The translations under genes and the position numbers were made by a program. Under the pieces are notes generated by a model. That model ran no database searches, was not told where the DNA came from, and worked only from the letters and a program-made list of their open reading frames with translations. A DNA stretch of 64,000 bases from CAVVAE01 sp963746185 (GTDB lineage: Bacteria > Actinomycetota > Actinomycetes > Propionibacteriales > Nocardioidaceae): positions 992,001 to 1,056,000 of the forward strand of contig CAVVAE010000004.1 in the NCBI GenBank assembly GCA_963746185.1. Reading direction: 5' to 3'. Shown here piece by piece: positions 59,833 through 64,000 of this stretch. The first letter of the stretch is position 1; every line of letters starts with the position of its first letter.

Positions 59833-61932
59833 TCAGCTGTTGTCGTGCCGGATGTCGTCGATGACCTTGGCGCCAAGCTCGCGGGCCAACAGCTCCTGCG
59901 ACGAGACGGATGCATCATCGATGACGTCGTCGTCATCATGTACGTCGCTGGTCGATGCTTCGTGGACTTCCTCTGCTGGCTCCCCACCGCTTCTCGTCGG
60001 ACGGATAGCCTCTTTCGCGGCCTCGACCTCCGCCGCTCGCGCCGGCGTTCCGGGAGCGTGAGCGGAGGGTGGACCGGGCCGTTGTTCGGTCTCGGGCAAT
60101 GGGTCGGCGGCAGCCGGTCGAGCACTCCCCGTGGAGACGGCTTCGTCGATGATCGCCTCGATTTTCCAGGCGACACCGAGCTCGTCGATCAGCGCCTGGC
60201 TGAGAATCTCGTCGTGACCGCTCTGGATGAAGTTCTTGCGGGCGCCTTCGCTGAACGCGATCGTCAGCACGCCGTCGCGGACGTCGCGCACCTGGGCGTT
60301 GCCGCTCAACAGGATCCACGTCATCCGTTTCATCTTCTTGACGCGGTCGAGCACTCCGGGCCACAGCTGCCGTACGTCGACCAGGCTCAGCTGGGCCCCG
60401 CCCGCGCTCTCTGAGCCGACCGACGGCGTGGCCGCGGCGGTGGCCCGACCGCTGTCGACCGCCGCTGCCGGTGTAAGGGTTTTTGGCGGCTCCGGAAGCA
60501 ATGGCTCCGGCGCAGACTTCACAGCTGCCGGACTGGCCTCAACCGGGGCGGACGGCTCGTGCGCGGCCGCGATGCCGTCGTCGGCCGCTGGCGTCTTCGC
60601 GGCAGCCGGGGCCGGGGCCTGCACTCCCCTTGGCATGCTCTCGTCGAGCGGTCGCTCCGACGGGGCTTCAGTGGATGGTGGGACAGGTGAAGTCGCGGGC
60701 GGTCGAGCCGCCGGAGGTGAGCCTTGCGTCGTACGAGCTGGAGCAGCGGCTGGCGCATCGCCCACGACAGACATCCGGCGTTCGACGCGGTCGAGCCGGG
60801 CACCGAATCCCTCGGCGGAGTCGTCCATGCCCGGCAGCAGGATGCGAGCACACATGATCTCGAGCAGCAACCGAGGTGCCGTCGCGCCGCGCATCTCGGT
60901 GAGGCCCTGGCTGACGATGTCGGCCGCCCGGGTGAGCTCCGCGCGCCCGAAGCGCGCAGCCTGGCCGCCAAGCCGCTCGGCCTGGTCGTCGGCCATTTCG
61001 ATCAAGCCCCGGCTGGCGGCGTCGGGTACGGCGGACACGACGACGAGGTCACGCAACCGGTGCAACAGGTCTTCGGCGAATCGGCGTGGATCCTGACCGG
61101 CGTCGACCACCTTGTCGATCACCCCGAAGAGGGTGGCTCCGTCGCCGGCCGACAGCGCGTCGACCGTCTCGTCGAGCAAACTGTCAGGGGTGTACCCGAG
61201 CAAGGCGGTAGCCAGGTCGTAAGTCACGCCGTCGGGCCCGGAACCGCCGATGAGCTGGTCGAGCACTGACAGGCTGTCGCGCACCGAGCCCGCACCGGCC
61301 CGCACGACGAGGGGCACGGCCGTCGGCTCGATGGGCACGCCTTCGCGGCGCGACAGCTCGACGACGTAGTCGCCGAGCACCCTCGGTGGCACCAGGCGGA
61401 TCGGGTAGTGATGCGTGCGCGAGCGAATGGTGCCGATGACCTTGTCGGGTTCGGTGGTCGCGAAGATGAAGCGCACATGCGACGGCGGCTCCTCGACGAG
61501 CTTGAGCAGGGCGTTGAAACCCTGCGTGCTCACCATGTGGGCCTCGTCGATGATGTAGACCTTGTAGCGGGCCTTCATCGGGGCGAAGAACGCGCGTTCG
61601 CGCAGGTCACGGGCGTCGTCGACACCACCATGGCTGGCCGCGTCGATCTCGATGACGTCGATCGAGCCAGGCCCGCCACTGGCGAGCTCGATGCACGACT
61701 CGCAGCTGCCGCAGGGGGTCGACGTCGGCCCCTTCTCGCAGTTGAGAGAGCGCGCCATGATCCGGGCGCTGGTCGTCTTGCCGCAGCCGCGAGGGCCGGA
61801 GAAGAGGTAGGCGTGGTGGACGCGGTTGTTGTCGAGTGCGTGCGACAACGGCACCGTGACCTGGTCCTGGCCGATGACATCGGAGAACACGTCAGGGCGG
61901 TATCGGCGATACAGCGCGAGAGGGGCGTCCAC
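59833..61932 (-). CDS. dnaX: DNA polymerase III gamma/tau subunit
   Basis: This 699-residue protein has the Walker A FSGPRGCGKTTSA near 50, a four-Cys zinc site (CEKG, CGSCESC), Walker B IIDEAHMVS, sensor ATTEPDK and the clamp-loader helical domain; then a long Ala/Pro-rich linker (about 400-510) and a C-terminal tau-like domain (ELGVAWKIEA). It loads the sliding clamp. The start is GTG 61932. I saw no clear slippery frameshift site for a separate gamma form, though I did not search exhaustively. Confidence 0.96.
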   Translation of the reverse strand: MDAPLALYRRYRPDVFSDVIGQDQVTVPLSHALDNNRVHHAYLFSGPRGCGKTTSARIMARSLNCEKGPTSTPCGSCESCIELASGGPGSIDVIEIDAASHGGVDDARDLRERAFFAPMKARYKVYIIDEAHMVSTQGFNALLKLVEEPPSHVRFIFATTEPDKVIGTIRSRTHHYPIRLVPPRVLGDYVVELSRREGVPIEPTAVPLVVRAGAGSVRDSLSVLDQLIGGSGPDGVTYDLATALLGYTPDSLLDETVDALSAGDGATLFGVIDKVVDAGQDPRRFAEDLLHRLRDLVVVSAVPDAASRGLIEMADDQAERLGGQAARFGRAELTRAADIVSQGLTEMRGATAPRLLLEIMCARILLPGMDDSAEGFGARLDRVERRMSVVGDAPAAAPARTTQGSPPAARPPATSPVPPSTEAPSERPLDESMPRGVQAPAPAAAKTPAADDGIAAAHEPSAPVEASPAAVKSAPEPLLPEPPKTLTPAAAVDSGRATAAATPSVGSESAGGAQLSLVDVRQLWPGVLDRVKKMKRMTWILLSGNAQVRDVRDGVLTIAFSEGARKNFIQSGHDEILSQALIDELGVAWKIEAIIDEAVSTGSARPAAADPLPETEQRPGPPSAHAPGTPARAAEVEAAKEAIRPTRSGGEPAEEVHEASTSDVHDDDDVIDDASVSSQELLARELGAKVIDDIRHDNS

Positions 61933-62135
61933 ATGACGACCTTAGCGTCGTACCCAGACACCGTTCACGGCGCGGCGAACCACTGTGGGCAAGGGCGTGT
62001 ACGACGAGGGCGAGCGGTCGAAGAACAACACGTGAACGCTCCTGCTGAGCGGCCTCGAGGCAGGTGACGATGTCGGTCACTCGTCGTAGGCTCGCCCTGA
62101 CAACGAAGTCACCTTCAGACCCTTGAGGAGCCGCC

Positions 62136-62513
62136 ATGCCAGACAGCGTCGTCCACTTCGAGATCCCTGCAGACAACCTCGAGCGCGCACACAATTTCTA
62201 CCGCGAGGCCTTCGGCTGGAACATCATGCATATGCCCGAGCTGGAGTACACCATGGTCGGCACGACCGAGAGCGACGAGCAGGGCGCGCCCATCAAACCA
62301 GGCTCTATCAACGGTGGCATGGGCAACCGGCAAGGCGCCCTCGAGAACCCCTGCATCACGATCGGTGTCGATGACATCGACAAGACCCTCGAGAAGGTCA
62401 CCTCACTCGGTGGGACGTCGCTGGGCGACAAGGTGGCCGTTGCCGACATGGGTTGGGCGGCGTACTTCAAGGACAGCGAAGGCAACGTGATGGGGATCTG
62501 GCAGAGCGCCTGA
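62136..62513 (+). CDS. VOC family protein
   Basis: This 125-residue single-domain glyoxalase-like protein has VVHFEIPADNLERAHNFYREAFGWN (cited in part as NLERAHNFYREAFGW) and the end YFKDSEGNVMGIWQS. The Glu/His positions of metal-binding VOC enzymes are partly present. The function is unknown. It is divergent from dnaX and followed by an inverted repeat. Confidence 0.9.
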   Translation: MPDSVVHFEIPADNLERAHNFYREAFGWNIMHMPELEYTMVGTTESDEQGAPIKPGSINGGMGNRQGALENPCITIGVDDIDKTLEKVTSLGGTSLGDKVAVADMGWAAYFKDSEGNVMGIWQSA

Positions 62514-62525
62514 CCTCGCTAGCGG

Positions 62526-62577
62526 GATTCGTCCGACCAGCCGCCGCTTCGACGTTGGGCGCTCGGTCGGGCGAATC
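62526..62577. repeat. GATTCGTCCGAC inverted repeat, copy B
   Basis: GATTCGTCCGAC (62526-62537) pairs with GTCGGGCGAATC (62566-62577, one mismatch), again with GCGCTCG before the right arm as in copy A at 37436. Here it lies between the converging VOC and SRP RNA genes and could end both. Confidence 0.75.
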
Positions 62578-62589
62578 GGGGAGGGCGTA

Positions 62590-62681
62590 AGAGACCCCTC
62601 GTGTACCCGACAGAGCTCACTTACCCTTGCTGCCTTCCGGCCCTGGGGGAGTTCGGCAAGATGTCGCCACACGAGGGGCTA
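62590..62681 (-). ncRNA. ffs: Signal recognition particle RNA (small bacterial type)
   Basis: The minus strand contains the SRP core GGGCCGGAAGGCAGCAAGGG with its GGAA tetraloop, and flanking stems; the 5' and 3' ends CCCCTCGTGT and ACACGAGGGG pair. It binds Ffh to direct proteins to the membrane. TAGACT at 62693-62688 is a good -10 box about seven bases before the 5' end. Proximity to dnaX is usual. Ends are estimated. Confidence 0.93.
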
Positions 62682-62754
62682 CGCCCAAGTCTAAACGACG
62701 GCCCTCGACCGGCCGAATCGTGGTGCGCCAGGCTCAGGCGATAACCTCCTCCAC

Positions 62755-62842
62755 GGAGGATTCGCATAGTGGCCTAGTGCGCACGCTTGGAAAGCGTGTT
62801 GAGTTAACGCTCTCAGGGGTTCGAATCCCCTATCCTCCGCCA
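62755..62842 (+). tRNA. tRNA-Ser(GGA)
   Basis: The acceptor GGAGGAT pairs with ATCCTCC (62832-62838); the anticodon loop TTGGAAA gives GGA; a long variable arm and T-arm GGGGTTCGAATCCCC identify a class II tRNA. CCA is encoded at 62840-62842. The run GATAACC just upstream may be its -10 box. Confidence 0.96.
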
Positions 62843-62936
62843 CGGCCCGGCGAGCCGGCGTCCCCTACGGATGACCTGACCAGTTGGGCGCGAAAACTTG
62901 AATGACCTCGTCGCGGCGCGTCGCTACGCTCTGTCG

Positions 62937-63272
62937 ATGCCGAACTTCATCAAGTCCGTCAGTTTCGACTGTGCTGATCCGCTCAAGGTGGCTGCGTTCT
63001 GGGCGGAGGTTCTTGGCTCGAACGTCGATGAGGACTCGACGGCGGAACGAGCCTGGGTTGAGCCCGCGGGGTGGGGTGGGCCGAGCCTGTGGTTCAACAA
63101 GGTTGACGAACCCAAGACGGCGAAGAACAGGATGCATTTCGATTTGAGGGCGCCCGGTCCCATCCACGACGAAGTCGCCAAGCTGGAACGACTCGGCGCA
63201 ACCGTCGAGACAGATGGTGCCGAGCTTGTCGTCATGCGCGATCCCGAAGGCAACGAGTTCTGCGTCGAATAG
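62937..63272 (+). CDS. Small VOC family protein
   Basis: This 111-residue glyoxalase-like protein has SVSFDCADPLKVAAFWAEVLG and the C-terminal RDPEGNEFCVE, very like each half of the tandem VOC protein at 55286. The substrate is unknown. ATG 62937 is preferred over TTG 62898, which lies at once after the tRNA region. Confidence 0.87.
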   Translation: MPNFIKSVSFDCADPLKVAAFWAEVLGSNVDEDSTAERAWVEPAGWGGPSLWFNKVDEPKTAKNRMHFDLRAPGPIHDEVAKLERLGATVETDGAELVVMRDPEGNEFCVE

Positions 63273-63433
63273 CCGGCGTCCACGAGCGGCCGACTGTGGC
63301 CGAGAAGACCAGCGACCGATTGTGGCCACCCTTCGACGGATGCTCACCGCAGGCGTGATCTGCGCTCGCGCTGGCGCCTGGACAGGCCTATCGGCAGGCG
63401 CAACTCGGACAGTCCTCGCCTAAACTCACCTGA

Positions 63434-63730
63434 GTGATCTTCAAAGGCGTCCGCGACACGCGCCCGTACCCCGACCACGGGTTACGCATGCGCGACTGGG
63501 CGGAACTGCCTCCACACCAGATCCGTCTCGACCAACTCGTGACGACGAAGGGCACCCTTGACCTCGCCACCCTCCTCGACGAGGACTCGACGTTCTTCGG
63601 GGATCTTTTTGCTCATGTCGTCGAATGGCAGGGCGAGTTGTACCTCGAAGATGGCCTGCATCGCGCCCTACGGGCCGCGCTCCAGCAGCGACACGTCCTG
63701 CATGCGCGCGTCTACGTGATTCGAAGCTAG
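63434..63730 (+). CDS. Small ParB-like fold protein
   Basis: This 98-residue protein has HQIRLDQLVTTKG and the segment LEDGLHRALRAALQQR, which recalls the ParB/Srx motif (DG-H-R--A). No helix-turn-helix follows, so it is not a partition ParB. Its role is unknown. A GTG start is used; a small gene of this kind directly before a LytR-C protein is a recurring actinobacterial arrangement in my recollection. Confidence 0.7.
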   Translation: MIFKGVRDTRPYPDHGLRMRDWAELPPHQIRLDQLVTTKGTLDLATLLDEDSTFFGDLFAHVVEWQGELYLEDGLHRALRAALQQRHVLHARVYVIRS

Positions 63731-63744
63731 GGGGGTTCCGGCTG

Positions 63745-64000
63745 ATGAACTGGAGAACCCCTATCACCATGCTGGTGCTGCTCGGCGTACTGCTCGGTGC
63801 GGCGTACTACGGATGGCAGACGATCGTGTCACCCGATGAGGAGTCAAAGGCCACGAGTCCGACGGCCACCAACCCCACCTGCACCAAGCACGTGAAGTTC
63901 AAGAAGGGCCAGCTGATCCGGGGCCGCGACATCGTGGTCAACGTCTACAACGCAGGGACGACGAGCGGGCTGGCTGGAGAGACCCTCAACACGTTGGAGG
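63745..64000 (+). CDS. LytR C-terminal domain protein, 3' end outside window
   Basis: The start ATG 63745 gives MNWRTPITMLVLLGVLLGA (one membrane anchor), a Ser/Thr/Pro/Lys linker, and VNVYNAGTTSGLAGETL, the start of the LytR_C domain. The frame remains open to the window end. It is probably an envelope protein with a single membrane anchor facing outward. It begins 15 bases after the ParB-like gene, so they likely form one transcript. Confidence 0.83.
   Translation, partial: MNWRTPITMLVLLGVLLGAAYYGWQTIVSPDEESKATSPTATNPTCTKHVKFKKGQLIRGRDIVVNVYNAGTTSGLAGETLNTLE

Noticed and set aside
1..64000. Frequent GTACGAC/GTCGTAC words that might be a chromosome-architecture motif
   Set aside because: They occur in coding and non-coding DNA on both strands; without counts against base composition I cannot claim bias.

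Overview
The window is GC-rich, densely coded chromosomal DNA of an actinobacterium. A WhiB regulator, a SigE-family sigma factor, a Tad pilus cluster of the 'helicase/secretion neighbourhood' type, a MarP protease, a Crp/GlxR regulator, a PonA2-like penicillin-binding protein and a 6C RNA all point that way. Gene content fits Nocardioidaceae (Nocardioides or Aeromicrobium type), but the genus is an inference. Much of the gene order, from memory, follows the Mycobacterium tuberculosis stretch from Rv3649 to Rv3683, followed by the asd/ask, recR/ybaB and dnaX genes.

Layout. 1-3.3 kb: three paralogous PAPS-type sulfotransferase genes; the first is cut by the window edge. 3.4-6.3 kb: a membrane proton-pumping pyrophosphatase and a STAS anti-sigma antagonist. 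6.4-14.2 kb: an MrfA-like helicase, then a minus-strand Tad pilus operon (CpaE-like, TadA, TadB, TadC, Flp-type pilin, two TadE-like proteins). 14.2-15.7 kb: a 6C RNA with three C-loop hairpins, a HAD phosphatase and a structured 350-bp gap that by position may carry an Ms1-like RNA. 15.7-28.7 kb: a degenerate Fic-fold protein, then an acetate module (LytS-type kinase, LytTR regulator, two symporters, one fused to DUF485, acetyl-CoA synthetase, NhaA). The kinase and regulator are separated by a repeat element and three unrelated genes, including a secreted GH46 chitosanase.

28.8-38.3 kb: a conserved block of holin-like protein, hydrolase, MarP, CoA-type Nudix, TlpA and endonuclease III (four of these overlap by 4 bp), Crp, two metallo-beta-lactamase-fold proteins, Nudix, RidA and DUF4177. 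38.4-44.9 kb: a GAF regulator, a sigma factor with its membrane partner, a CoA-transferase pair and a cytochrome P450. 45-52.7 kb: a tandem ArsA/Get3-like ATPase pair, WhiB, PonA, YqeY, a phosphoesterase and tRNA-Pro. 52.7-64 kb: asd-lysC, two small enzymes, DUF5063-recR, an acyl-ACP desaturase, ybaB-dnaX, SRP RNA, tRNA-Ser, three VOC proteins in all, a ParB-like protein and a truncated LytR-C-domain protein.

Non-coding signals are the least ordinary content: an 81-bp repeat in three copies (two bracket a single metallo-hydrolase gene in opposite orientation), a second inverted-repeat family in two copies, two strong palindromes between the fused symporter and acsA, an operator-like repeat cluster between whiB and ponA, a G-tract array between dnaX and ybaB, and the two RNA loci around the HAD gene. 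No CRISPR array, insertion sequence, prophage or plasmid replication gene was found.
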